Shown here: in pieces, positions 7,682 through 15,447 of the stretch
How positions within the stretch are numbered: position 1 is the first letter of the stretch
How the letters are laid out: each line of letters begins with the position of its first letter
NCBI GenBank assembly: GCA_002448875.1
Contig: DKAS01000214.1
Span: 1 to 20,495 of the forward strand
DNA length: 20,495 bases
Reading direction: 5' to 3'
Origin: Proteobacteria bacterium UBA6920
Lineage (GTDB): Bacteria; Pseudomonadota; Gammaproteobacteria; SG8-11
Notes under the pieces: generated by a model
Databases searched by the model: none
The model's input: the letters and a program-made list of their open reading frames with translations, nothing else
What the model was told of the DNA's origin: nothing
Made by a program: the position numbers and the translations under genes

Positions 7682-8914
7682 ATGACGCGAACCATGGGTG
7701 TGGCTTTGGGGTCCCGCAAGTTCTGGGCGGGGATAGGTCTGATGTCGGCGAGCGTGCTGGCCACGCCGGTAGGTGCCGTGCCGGTGTCCCTGGATGCCGG
7801 CGTGTCGTTGGGTTTAAGTTATGAGGACAATCCTGGATTGAGCACAACGCAAACCAATCGCGAGACCAGCGCCGTCAACACCGCCGCCGATATGTCGGTC
7901 AGCAGAATTGCTCCGGCGTCGACGCTGGCGCTGCGTGGTCATCTGCAAGCGGCGCAATACCAGAAACAGCAGGGCAGCGAATTCAATAATGACCTGCGAA
8001 TTCTGACCCTGCAGTCCGCGGTGAACAGCCTGCGGGCCAAACTCAGCTTCGATGCCGAACTGCGCCGGGATACCACTTTGATCACCTATCTGGATCCCGA
8101 GGCCGCTTCGCCGGATGCCGTGGCGCTGGATATCAATCCCGGAGTCACGGTCAGCAAACGCGTAGAACGCAACCGTAACACCTACACCCCGACGTTTTTC
8201 TATCGCCTGACCGAGTCCAGTCAGGTGAGGCTGCAATACCGCTATCAGAACATGATCTATGACAAAGTGTCGGGTGCACCTCTGCGTGATTATGAGGATC
8301 AGGGCGTTTTCCTTGCCTGGTCGACCGCCGTGGGCGAACGCGGGAGGTTTGATATCGGCGTTGATCAAGGGCGATTCATTCCCGAGAAGGGGGCCGACGC
8401 CTATCGTCACGGCGGCAAGCTGAATTACCTTTTTGAAACCTCGGCGAGCGGCAAGTTGGCGGCGTCCTTCGCTTATCATGAATACTACCGACAGGATCAT
8501 GGCACTACATCCGCCAACAGTCGCAAAGCAAGTTACGGCATTAATTATCAGTCCAACGCGCCGGTAACCCGTTGGACCATCGATCTGCGGCGCGATGTAC
8601 AGCCATCCAGTGCCGGGGAACTGCTGACCGTGGATCAACTGGGGCTGGATCTGGCGCGCAAACTCAGTGAATTGACTGCGGTGCGCGCCAGAGTACGTGC
8701 CTGGAACGAACGCAAACTGGTGGCCGATTCGACCTATCAGGATGTTTCGCAGGGATACAGCGAACTGAGTGTGAATACGGCGCTTACTCGCAAGTTGAAA
8801 TTGTCAGGTTCTTATCGTTATCGCTGGCGGGAGTTCGTCAACGACAATGCCACGGCGGAGAATAACGGTATTTTCCTTGATCTGGTTTACAACGCCCAGC
8901 GGGCGTTTTTCTGA
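7682..8914 (+). CDS. Outer-membrane beta-barrel protein of the polysaccharide export operon
   Basis: Predicted outer-membrane protein of 410 residues. The N-terminus has a signal peptide (basic start, hydrophobic core about 14-28, likely cleavage near PVGA at 29-32). The mature part is built of alternating polar/hydrophobic strands with many aromatic residues, and ends in LVYNAQRAFF, a terminal-phenylalanine outer-membrane assembly signal. This is the type of barrel found next to OPX and chain-length genes in exosortase-associated EPS loci (family assignment from memory of that context). A likely role is to serve as, or help, the exit pore for the short OPX protein. Start choice is uncertain: AAGGA (7677-7681) abuts ATG 7682, while the in-frame ATG 7694 lies 12 bases from it. 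The last codons overlap a terminator-like hairpin. Confidence 0.82.
   Translation: MTRTMGVALGSRKFWAGIGLMSASVLATPVGAVPVSLDAGVSLGLSYEDNPGLSTTQTNRETSAVNTAADMSVSRIAPASTLALRGHLQAAQYQKQQGSEFNNDLRILTLQSAVNSLRAKLSFDAELRRDTTLITYLDPEAASPDAVALDINPGVTVSKRVERNRNTYTPTFFYRLTESSQVRLQYRYQNMIYDKVSGAPLRDYEDQGVFLAWSTAVGERGRFDIGVDQGRFIPEKGADAYRHGGKLNYLFETSASGKLAASFAYHEYYRQDHGTTSANSRKASYGINYQSNAPVTRWTIDLRRDVQPSSAGELLTVDQLGLDLARKLSELTAVRARVRAWNERKLVADSTYQDVSQGYSELSVNTALTRKLKLSGSYRYRWREFVNDNATAENNGIFLDLVYNAQRAFF
8891..8910 (+). terminator. Terminator-like hairpin at the barrel stop codon (possible internal attenuator)
   Basis: AACGCCC (8891-8897) pairs perfectly with GGGCGTT (8901-8907) around the loop AGC. T continues to 8910, giving a five-T run from 8906. 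The hairpin lies within the last codons of the beta-barrel gene and before the co-polymerase gene of the same operon. The T-run after the stem is short, so termination would be partial. It could lower expression of the downstream genes relative to the OPX and barrel genes. Confidence 0.5.
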
Positions 8915-8934
8915 ATATTAAGGGTGTGGAATAA

Positions 8935-10560
8935 ATGCAGCAGCTGCCAGTCCAGGACACGGTTTCGATCGGTGAAATGTTTGCGGTATTGAAACGGCGC
9001 AAACTGTCGATGCTGGCGCCCATGTTGCTGGGAGTGATCATTACGGTGGCGCTGGCGTTCGGGTTGCCGTCCATTTATCAGTCGACGGCAACCATATTGA
9101 TCGAGCAGCAGGAAATTCCTGAGCAGATGGTAAGCAGCACGGTCACAGGATATGCGGCTGAACGCATTCAGGTGCTGAGTCAGCGCATTCTGACAACGGA
9201 AAATCTGCGTAACATCGTGAAGAAGCTCGATTTACACAGCGGTAAATCTGATGGTGACGGTGATTACGAAATGATTGAAACGATGCGGCGCAATGTCGTC
9301 GTTGAAATGGTCAGCGCAGAAGTCGGTGATCCTGGCAGCAAGGCGCGCCAGGCCACCATCGCATTCAATATTTCCTATGAGAGCGAATCACCGGAAGCGG
9401 CCGAGAAGGTCGCCAGGGAGCTGGTGTCCTACTATCTCAAGGGCAATCAACAATTGCGCGCGGAGAAGGCGGAAGGCACCTCCGAGTTTCTGGCTGACGA
9501 AGCCAGTAAATTGAGCCAGAAGATCACCGTACTCGAGCAGGAGCTGGCGCAATACAAGGAGCGCAATGTCGGCAAACTGCCGGAAATGATGGGTTTGAAC
9601 ATGAGTATGCTGGAACGGACCCAGAAGGAAGTGGAGGACGCCGATCGCCAGATAGCTTCGCTCAACGATCGCAAGGTGATTCTGGAAGACCAGTTGGCGC
9701 AGACCAATCCATTTAGCGGCGAAAGCCCCACGGCAAGATTGCGGGAGCTGGAAACCAACTATTTGCGCAGTGCCGCTCAGTACTCGCTGGAGCATCCCGA
9801 CATGGTGAAGATGCGTCGCGAGATTCAGCTGTTGACCAAACAGCTGGGCGCGGTCGACAGCACCGACAAGGTCACCCGCGAGCTGAATGCGGCGCGTGAC
9901 GAACTGGCGAAGGCGCGGCGGGAATACGGCGATGATCATCCCAAAGTCGCCGCGCTGCAGCGCACGGTGGCGACTCTGGAAGACAATCTGGTCACTATGG
10001 CCAATAACATCAACCGGACGACCGCGATCGAAAAGCCGGACAATCCGCAGTATCTGGCGGTGCAGGGGCAGTTGAAGACGCTGGCGTTGACGATGAAATC
10101 CGAAGTGGATTTGCGGGAGAAACTCCGGGAAAAATTGCGCTTGTACGAACAGCGCGTTGAACAGACGCCGCAGGTGGAGCAGGAGGGTCTGGCCCTGCGT
10201 CGCGATTATGACAACGCGGTAAAGAAATACCAGGAGCTCAAAGGCAAACAGATGGTGGCGGAGCTTGGTCAGGAACTGGAAAAAGGCTCGCGCGCCGAGC
10301 GTTTTTCCGTGGTCGAGCCGCCGCGTCTGCCGGTCCTTCCCATTAAACCGAATCGTATCGGTATCCTGCTCCTTGGCATCGCCCTGTCCTTCGCCGGCGG
10401 TATCGGCAGCGCGGCAATCGCCGAGTTCGCGGATACCAGCGTGCGCGGCGTCAAGGGGATGATGCGGGTCATGGGCGCGCCGCCATTGGCGGTGGTGCCG
10501 ATGTTCAAGCGGTCATCCAAACGGGATAAGTACTACAAGCCAAAGAAATCGGCGGCGTAA
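8935..10560 (+). CDS. Wzz/Wzc-like polysaccharide co-polymerase (chain length determinant)
   Basis: Inner-membrane co-polymerase of 541 residues that controls chain length and contacts the OPX protein. A cytoplasmic start (1-24) leads into the first transmembrane helix (about 25-45, LGVIITVALAFGLPS). The Wzz domain (IYQSTATILIEQQEIP) follows, then a long periplasmic region dominated by coiled coil (about 165-255 and 310-450, rich in E, K, R and Q heptads). The proline-rich PVLPIKPNR (466-474) precedes the second helix (about 475-496). The cytoplasmic tail carries two tyrosines (KRDKYYKPKK, 530-539). It corresponds to the membrane half of Wzc; the kinase half is the separate next gene, the split arrangement common in exosortase-linked EPS loci and Gram-positives. 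AGGG at 8921 is a plausible though distant ribosome-binding site. Confidence 0.94.
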   Translation: MQQLPVQDTVSIGEMFAVLKRRKLSMLAPMLLGVIITVALAFGLPSIYQSTATILIEQQEIPEQMVSSTVTGYAAERIQVLSQRILTTENLRNIVKKLDLHSGKSDGDGDYEMIETMRRNVVVEMVSAEVGDPGSKARQATIAFNISYESESPEAAEKVARELVSYYLKGNQQLRAEKAEGTSEFLADEASKLSQKITVLEQELAQYKERNVGKLPEMMGLNMSMLERTQKEVEDADRQIASLNDRKVILEDQLAQTNPFSGESPTARLRELETNYLRSAAQYSLEHPDMVKMRREIQLLTKQLGAVDSTDKVTRELNAARDELAKARREYGDDHPKVAALQRTVATLEDNLVTMANNINRTTAIEKPDNPQYLAVQGQLKTLALTMKSEVDLREKLREKLRLYEQRVEQTPQVEQEGLALRRDYDNAVKKYQELKGKQMVAELGQELEKGSRAERFSVVEPPRLPVLPIKPNRIGILLLGIALSFAGGIGSAAIAEFADTSVRGVKGMMRVMGAPPLAVVPMFKRSSKRDKYYKPKKSAA

Positions 10561-10587
10561 TCATGGTGCAAAGCAGGTAACGGGAAC

Positions 10588-11385
10588 GTGGACAGAATTT
10601 CCAAAGCGGTAGAAAGAGCGCGTCGGGAGCGGGAAAACCGCCAGGGCAAGGGCGGTGACGATGGTCAGCGCGCTGATCTCAGCCAGGTCGCCTATGCGCG
10701 TACCCGGGCGGTTACCCTGGATCGCGAGGTACTGGCGCGCAATCACATTATCCTGGAGGACTCGACTCCAGAATTTTCCCACGCCTTCAAGGTGCTGCGC
10801 ACCCAGATCTGGCAGGCGATGAAGGAGAACGGCTGGAATTCCCTGGCGGTGACCAGTTGCGCTCCGGGCGAAGGCAAGACCACGGTGGCGATCAATCTTT
10901 CGCTCAGCCTGGCGATGATGAAGGCCAATCATTCGGTATTGCTGGTCGACATGGACCTGCGCCGACCCAGTGTCCACGAAAAGCTGGGGCTGGATGTGGA
11001 AAAAGGGATCAATGACTACCTGGAGAGCGGTGTCGCGCTCGAGGAAATCCTGATCAACCCCGGTCTGGGGCGTTTCGTGATTCTGCCCGGTCGGGATGCA
11101 GTGCGGCAGTCGTCGGAAATCCTGTCATCGGCGCGAATCGAGCGCCTGGTGCAGGAATTCAAAACCCGCTATCCCTCGCGCATCGTCGTCTATGATCTGC
11201 CGCCGGTGTTGTCCACCGATGACGTTCTGGTTTTTTCGCCTTACGTCGATGCGGTGTTGATGGTGGTGGCGGAAGGGCAGACCAGGAGCGAGGATTTGCG
11301 GCGAGCCGTGGGCTTGCTCAAGGGCACGAAGTTGATCGGCACGGTGCTGAACAAGTCGGATGAACAGATGACTGTCGGATATTGA
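10588..11385 (+). CDS. Cytoplasmic BY-kinase (bacterial tyrosine autokinase, CpsD/CapB type)
   Basis: Tyrosine kinase partner of the co-polymerase; cycles of autophosphorylation control polymer assembly and export. It has 265 residues. Motifs are Walker A SCAPGEGKTT (90-99), Walker A' LLVDMDLRRP (118-127) and Walker B IVVYDLPP (199-206), the arrangement that separates BY-kinases from MinD/ParA ATPases. An N-terminal basic helix (RISKAVERARRERENR, 3-18) may serve in partner contact. The start is GTG at 10588, 28 bases after the co-polymerase stop. Odd feature: BY-kinases usually end in a cluster of tyrosines, but here the tail is only NKSDEQMTVGY with one tyrosine (Y265). Phosphorylation may therefore be limited or fall on another protein. 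A non-kinase regulatory ATPase is the alternative. Confidence 0.92.
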   Translation: MDRISKAVERARRERENRQGKGGDDGQRADLSQVAYARTRAVTLDREVLARNHIILEDSTPEFSHAFKVLRTQIWQAMKENGWNSLAVTSCAPGEGKTTVAINLSLSLAMMKANHSVLLVDMDLRRPSVHEKLGLDVEKGINDYLESGVALEEILINPGLGRFVILPGRDAVRQSSEILSSARIERLVQEFKTRYPSRIVVYDLPPVLSTDDVLVFSPYVDAVLMVVAEGQTRSEDLRRAVGLLKGTKLIGTVLNKSDEQMTVGY

Positions 11386-11421
11386 AAATGATGATGCGCA
11401 TTTGCGCGGGGTGAACGCATA

Positions 11422-12327
11422 ATGTACGAATCGTTTTATGGCTTCAAGGAAAAGCCCTTTTCATTGCTGCCTGATCCCGCTTTCCTCTATATGAGCAAGA
11501 AGCACCGGCAGGCGCTGTCCATGCTGGAATACGGTCTGATGAATCAGGCGGGATTTACCGTTATTACCGGTGAGATAGGCGCGGGCAAGACGACCTTGAT
11601 CAGGTTGCTGCTTGAGCAGATGGATCAGGATGTCACTGTCGGGCTGGTGTCTAATACTCATCCCTCCTTTGGCGAAATGTTGCAGTGGGTATTGCTCGCC
11701 TTCGGCCTGCCCTATCGGGGCAAGGAGAAGGTGGAGATGTACGAGACTCTGGTGGAATTTCTCATCAAGGAGTATGGCAACAACCGGCGCACCGTGTTGA
11801 TTATCGATGAAGCGCAGAACATGAGTCCGGAAGGGCTGGAGGAGTTGCGCATGCTCTCCAACATCAATGCCAACAAGGATCAGATATTTCAGTTGATTCT
11901 CGTCGGCCAGCCGGAATTGAAGGATAAATTGCGGCGTCCCGAACTGGTGCAGTTCGCGCAGCGTATCGCCGTGGATTTTCATCTGGAAAAGCTCAGTCTG
12001 CAGGAAACCTGGAAGTACATTCGGCACCGCTTGACCACCGCCGGCGGTGATCCCGATCTGTTTGATTCAGCGGCCTGCGCCGCGATTCATTACTATACCA
12101 AGGGAACACCGCGTCTGATCAATGTGCTGTGCGACACCGCCCTGGTATTCGCCTTTGCCGAAGGTTTGAAAGTAATCGATGCGGACGTGATACATGACGT
12201 GGTCAAGGACAAGAAACTGGGTGGAATCCTGCCGGTTTGGGAGGAGGACGGCGATCATGGCAAGGACGGCGGCAACGTGAAGGATATACGCCGGGCTGGA
12301 CTTAAATCGGGCAGCGGCTCGGAGTAA
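11422..12327 (+). CDS. ExeA/GspA-like AAA ATPase associated with EPS export
   Basis: Predicted cytoplasmic AAA+ ATPase of 301 residues, the kind found in exosortase/PEP-CTERM-type EPS loci and related to the ATPase domain of ExeA/GspA. It begins MYESFYGFKEKPFSLLPDP, the family's hallmark N-terminus. Walker A is GEIGAGKTT (50-58), Walker B VLIIDEAQ (125-132), with a sensor-like LILVGQPEL and the lid segment GTPRLINVLCD. The last 45 residues (from about 257) are charged, glycine-rich and probably disordered. There is no transmembrane helix and no C-terminal peptidoglycan-binding domain as in full-length ExeA. It follows the kinase by 36 bases. The role is not well defined in the family; energising assembly or positioning of the export machine is an inference. 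Confidence 0.92.
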   Translation: MYESFYGFKEKPFSLLPDPAFLYMSKKHRQALSMLEYGLMNQAGFTVITGEIGAGKTTLIRLLLEQMDQDVTVGLVSNTHPSFGEMLQWVLLAFGLPYRGKEKVEMYETLVEFLIKEYGNNRRTVLIIDEAQNMSPEGLEELRMLSNINANKDQIFQLILVGQPELKDKLRRPELVQFAQRIAVDFHLEKLSLQETWKYIRHRLTTAGGDPDLFDSAACAAIHYYTKGTPRLINVLCDTALVFAFAEGLKVIDADVIHDVVKDKKLGGILPVWEEDGDHGKDGGNVKDIRRAGLKSGSGSE

Positions 12328-12377
12328 TCCGTCGCGACTGACGGGGCTGCGAATAACGAACAGGAATTTGAACGTAT

Positions 12378-13151
12378 ATGAAAGCGGTTATACTTGCCGG
12401 TGGTCTGGGTACCCGGTTGTCGGAAGAGACGGTGCTTAAACCCAAACCCATGGTTGAAGTCGGCGGCGTGCCGATTCTCTGGCACATCATGAAGATATTT
12501 TCGGCATATGGCGTCAACGATTTCGTGATTTGTTGCGGATACAAGGGCTATGTAATCAAGGAGTATTTCGCCAACTATCTGCTGCACTCCTCTGATGTGA
12601 CAATCGATATTCGCAATAATCAAGTCGAAGTGATGGAAAACTCCGCCGAACCCTGGCGCGTGCAATTGATCGATACCGGCGCCAGCAGCGGTACCGGTGG
12701 TCGCTTGCGCCGTGTCGCCCGCTATTTGCAGGATGGCACATTCTTCATGACCTATGGTGATGGTGTGGCGAACGTGAATCTTGATGATCTGTTGCAGTTT
12801 CATCGCAGTCAGAAAACCCTGGCCACGCTCACCGCGGTGCAACCGCCCGGACGCTACGGCGCTTTCAAGCTGTCAAAGGACGGCAGCAAAATCGCCCGCT
12901 TTCGCGAGAAGCCGCGCGGCGATGGCGCCTGGGTCAATGGCGGGTTTTTCGTGCTCGAGCCCGCCGCGATAGATTATGTGGAGAACGACGAGATTTTCTG
13001 GGAAATCGAGCCCTTGTCAAAGCTGGCTGAGGACGGCCAGCTGTCGGCCTACCGGCATGAGGGTTACTGGCAGTCGATGGATACTCTCAGGGACCGGAAT
13101 GTTCTCGATGAGCTCTGGACAAAAGGAAAAGCGCCCTGGAAGATCTGGTAA
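12378..13151 (+). CDS. rfbF: Glucose-1-phosphate cytidylyltransferase
   Basis: Makes CDP-glucose from CTP and glucose-1-phosphate, the entry step to CDP-linked deoxy sugars of O-antigens. It has 257 residues, the normal length. The nucleotidyltransferase fold begins MKAVILAGGLGTRLSEET with KPKPMVEVGG (21-30). It then shows ICCGYKG, GTGGRLRR (105-112), the metal-binding YGDGVAN (126-132), and PPGRYGAF with FREKP. This pattern, in particular SEET..KPKPM and TGGRL, separates RfbF from the glucose-1-phosphate thymidylyltransferases (RmlA). A weak AGGA (12362-12365) lies before the ATG. It opens a sugar-synthesis block 50 bases after the ATPase gene. Its usual partner, CDP-glucose 4,6-dehydratase (RfbG), is not next to it. 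Confidence 0.95.
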   Translation: MKAVILAGGLGTRLSEETVLKPKPMVEVGGVPILWHIMKIFSAYGVNDFVICCGYKGYVIKEYFANYLLHSSDVTIDIRNNQVEVMENSAEPWRVQLIDTGASSGTGGRLRRVARYLQDGTFFMTYGDGVANVNLDDLLQFHRSQKTLATLTAVQPPGRYGAFKLSKDGSKIARFREKPRGDGAWVNGGFFVLEPAAIDYVENDEIFWEIEPLSKLAEDGQLSAYRHEGYWQSMDTLRDRNVLDELWTKGKAPWKIW

Positions 13152-13157
13152 CGCCCG

Positions 13158-14384
13158 ATGGATGTTGATTTTCTCGTCATTGGCGCCGGCATTATCGGCA
13201 TCAGCGTCGCCAGGGAATTGCAGAGTCGCTACCCGGAAGCTTCCATTCAGGTAGTAGAGAAGGAAAACGACCTGGCCATGCATGCCAGCGGGCGCAACAG
13301 CGGCATCCTGCATGCCGGGTTTTACTACACCGCTGACAGTTTGAAGGCGCGTTTTTCCCGCGATGGCAACCGGGCCTTGACCGAATACTGCCTGGAACAT
13401 GGTTTACCGATCAATCGCTGCGGCAAGCTGGTGGTGGCGAAAAACGCCGGCGAGGATGCCGTGCTGGACGAGCTCAAGCGACGTGGTGATGCTAACGGCG
13501 TGGAGCTGGCCATGCTGAGCCGGGAGCAGGCGCGGGAAATCGAGCCCAGGGCGCTGACTTATCGCCGCGCTTTGTTCTCGCCGCATACCGCGTCGGTGGA
13601 TCCGCTGGCGGTTAGCCGCAGTTTCGCCCAGGATGCGATCCGCCGGGGCGTGAAGTTCAGTTACGGCGCGCGCTATCTGCGCCGGCGCAGCGGCAATACG
13701 CTGCTGACGTCGCAGGGCGAGATTCGCGCCGGCTATATCGTCAATTGCGCAGGATTGTACGCTGACAGGATCGCGCGGGATTTCGGTTTTTCGCGCCAAT
13801 ATGCCATATTGCCGTTCAAGGGGCTGTATCTTTATTCCAATGAGCGGCCGGGCGCGGAGGGCACGATACGAACCAACATCTATCCTGTGCCCGACCTCAA
13901 ACATCCGTTTCTCGGCGTGCATTTTACGGTGGCGGTGGACGGCAAGGTGAAGATCGGACCGACCGCTATTCCGGCGCTATGGCGCGAACAGTACGACTGG
14001 CATTCCGGGTTTGCGCTGGCGGATCTGCTGGAAGTCGGCAGGAGACAGCTGGCACTGCTGGTCAATAACCAGTTCGAGTATCTCGATCTTGCGGTGGAGG
14101 AAGTGCGCAAATACTTCCGGCGGCATATGGTCGCGCAGGCGACGCAGCTGGCGGATGGGGTGGTGCGCCGGGATTATACGAAATGGGGGCGACCCGGAAT
14201 CAGGGCGCAACTGGTCGATCTGGAAAAGAAAAAGCTGGAAATGGATTTTGTGCTGCAGGGTGATGGCAAGTCCATGCATGTGTTGAACGCGGTTTCTCCC
14301 GCGTTTACCTGTAGTATTCCTTTTTCCAGGTATGTGTGTGATCAATTGGATGTTCTGACCGCTAGCAACAGGGGGACAATGTGA
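13158..14384 (+). CDS. FAD-dependent oxidoreductase, L-2-hydroxyglutarate oxidase (LhgO) family
   Basis: Flavoprotein of 408 residues of the DAO superfamily. Known LhgO enzymes oxidise L-2-hydroxyglutarate to 2-oxoglutarate and feed electrons to the quinone pool. Dinucleotide-binding VIGAGIIG is at 7-14. The stretch HASGRNSGILHAGFYYTADSLKA (about 42-64 in all) matches the E. coli LhgO region covering the flavin contact almost residue for residue. PFLGVHFTVAVDGKVKIGPTA and the C-terminal RAQLVD and NAVSPAFTCSI segments also fit. It starts six bases after rfbF and its stop overlaps the next start. The position inside a CDP-sugar module suggests it acts in glycan biosynthesis, perhaps on a hydroxy acid or sugar acid, rather than in central metabolism. 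That is inference; the substrate cannot be read from the sequence. Confidence 0.88.
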   Translation: MDVDFLVIGAGIIGISVARELQSRYPEASIQVVEKENDLAMHASGRNSGILHAGFYYTADSLKARFSRDGNRALTEYCLEHGLPINRCGKLVVAKNAGEDAVLDELKRRGDANGVELAMLSREQAREIEPRALTYRRALFSPHTASVDPLAVSRSFAQDAIRRGVKFSYGARYLRRRSGNTLLTSQGEIRAGYIVNCAGLYADRIARDFGFSRQYAILPFKGLYLYSNERPGAEGTIRTNIYPVPDLKHPFLGVHFTVAVDGKVKIGPTAIPALWREQYDWHSGFALADLLEVGRRQLALLVNNQFEYLDLAVEEVRKYFRRHMVAQATQLADGVVRRDYTKWGRPGIRAQLVDLEKKKLEMDFVLQGDGKSMHVLNAVSPAFTCSIPFSRYVCDQLDVLTASNRGTM

Positions 14385-15430
14385 AGCTCTTTATTACCGG
14401 GAATATGGGCTATATCGGGCCCAGGCTGGTGAAGTATCTGCGTAAGGCCTATCCCGACGTTTATCTTATTGGTTACGATACCGGCTATTTCGCCCACTGT
14501 CTGACTGATTCGGCGTATCTGCCGGAGTGCCAGGTGCACCTGCAGATGTTCGGTGACATGCGCGATCTGCGCGCCGAACATCTTGCTGGGATGGATGCCG
14601 TCATTCACCTGGCGGCGATATCCAACGATCCCATGGGTAACGCGTTCGAGGAAGTGACGCGCGCCATCAACCTGGAGTCCAGCGTAAACCTGGCCCGGCT
14701 GGCCAAGGACGCCGGCGTACGGCGTTTTGTTTTCGCTTCCAGCTGCAGCATGTATGGCTACGCCGAGGGCGGTCCCAGGCAGGAATCCGACACGCTGAAT
14801 CCGTTGACGGCCTACGCGCGATCCAAGGTCGGCACCGAGACCGAGCTGGCGAAGCTGGCCGACACCGGGTTCGTGGTGACCTGCTTGCGCTTTGCCACCG
14901 CCTGCGGCATGAGCGAGCGCCTGCGGCTGGATCTGGTGCTGAACGATTTTGTCGCCGGTGCGATCACGGCCGGTGAAATCACCATTTTGAGCGACGGTAC
15001 GCCCTGGCGCCCGCTGATTCATGTGGACGACATGGTACGCTCCATGGACTGGGCCGTGCACCGTGACGCGGGCAATGGCGGCGTATTTCTGCCGGTGAAT
15101 ACCGGCAGCGACGAATGGAACTATCAAGTCCGGGATCTGGCGCAAGCGGTTGCGCGCAGCATTGCCGGCGTCAAGGTGTCGGTCAATCCCGACGCGCCGC
15201 CCGATAAGCGCTCCTACAAGGTCGATTTTACCCTTTACCGCAAAGTGGCGCCCCGGCATCAGCCGCAGGTGGATCTGCCCGGGGCGATCGAGGGGCTGCG
15301 CCGCGGTCTGGTCAACATGAATTTCAAAGAGAAGAATTTCCGGCAGTCTCAGTTCATGCGCTTGAAGGTGCTGACCGGTTTTCGCGAGCAGGGGATATTG
15401 AACGATTCCCTGCGCTGGATTAACGGTTGA
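14381..15430 (+). CDS. NAD-dependent epimerase/dehydratase (extended SDR)
   Basis: Predicted cytoplasmic nucleotide-sugar epimerase, dehydratase or reductase of 349 residues. The Rossmann motif is GNMGYIG (7-13); a serine-rich FASSCSMYG (118-126) and the catalytic YARSK (145-149) follow. HLAAISNDPMG and RPLIHVDDM match the extended SDR family around UDP-glucose 4-epimerase. It does not look like RfbG (CDP-glucose 4,6-dehydratase), whose nucleotide-binding motif is GHTGFKG. The start is GTG at 14381, overlapping the oxidoreductase stop by four bases, so the two are translationally coupled; GGGGG (14371-14375) lies just upstream. The substrate is probably a CDP- or other nucleotide-linked sugar of this module. 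Epimerase, 4-ketoreductase and dehydratase roles are all possible. Confidence 0.9.
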   Translation: MKLFITGNMGYIGPRLVKYLRKAYPDVYLIGYDTGYFAHCLTDSAYLPECQVHLQMFGDMRDLRAEHLAGMDAVIHLAAISNDPMGNAFEEVTRAINLESSVNLARLAKDAGVRRFVFASSCSMYGYAEGGPRQESDTLNPLTAYARSKVGTETELAKLADTGFVVTCLRFATACGMSERLRLDLVLNDFVAGAITAGEITILSDGTPWRPLIHVDDMVRSMDWAVHRDAGNGGVFLPVNTGSDEWNYQVRDLAQAVARSIAGVKVSVNPDAPPDKRSYKVDFTLYRKVAPRHQPQVDLPGAIEGLRRGLVNMNFKEKNFRQSQFMRLKVLTGFREQGILNDSLRWING

Positions 15431-15447
15431 AGTAGCAAGTCGCCGGT

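Noticed and set aside
7814..8638. A 274-codon open frame on the minus strand
   Set aside because: Opposite the beta-barrel gene, which has a signal peptide and C-terminal Phe signal; no family match for the antisense frame.
12329..12344. Small hairpin CCGTC/GACGG before rfbF
   Set aside because: Only 5 bp and no T-run, so no support for a terminator or attenuator.
14342..15259. A 305-codon open frame on the minus strand
   Set aside because: Opposite the NAD-dependent epimerase/dehydratase with intact motifs; judged an antisense shadow.
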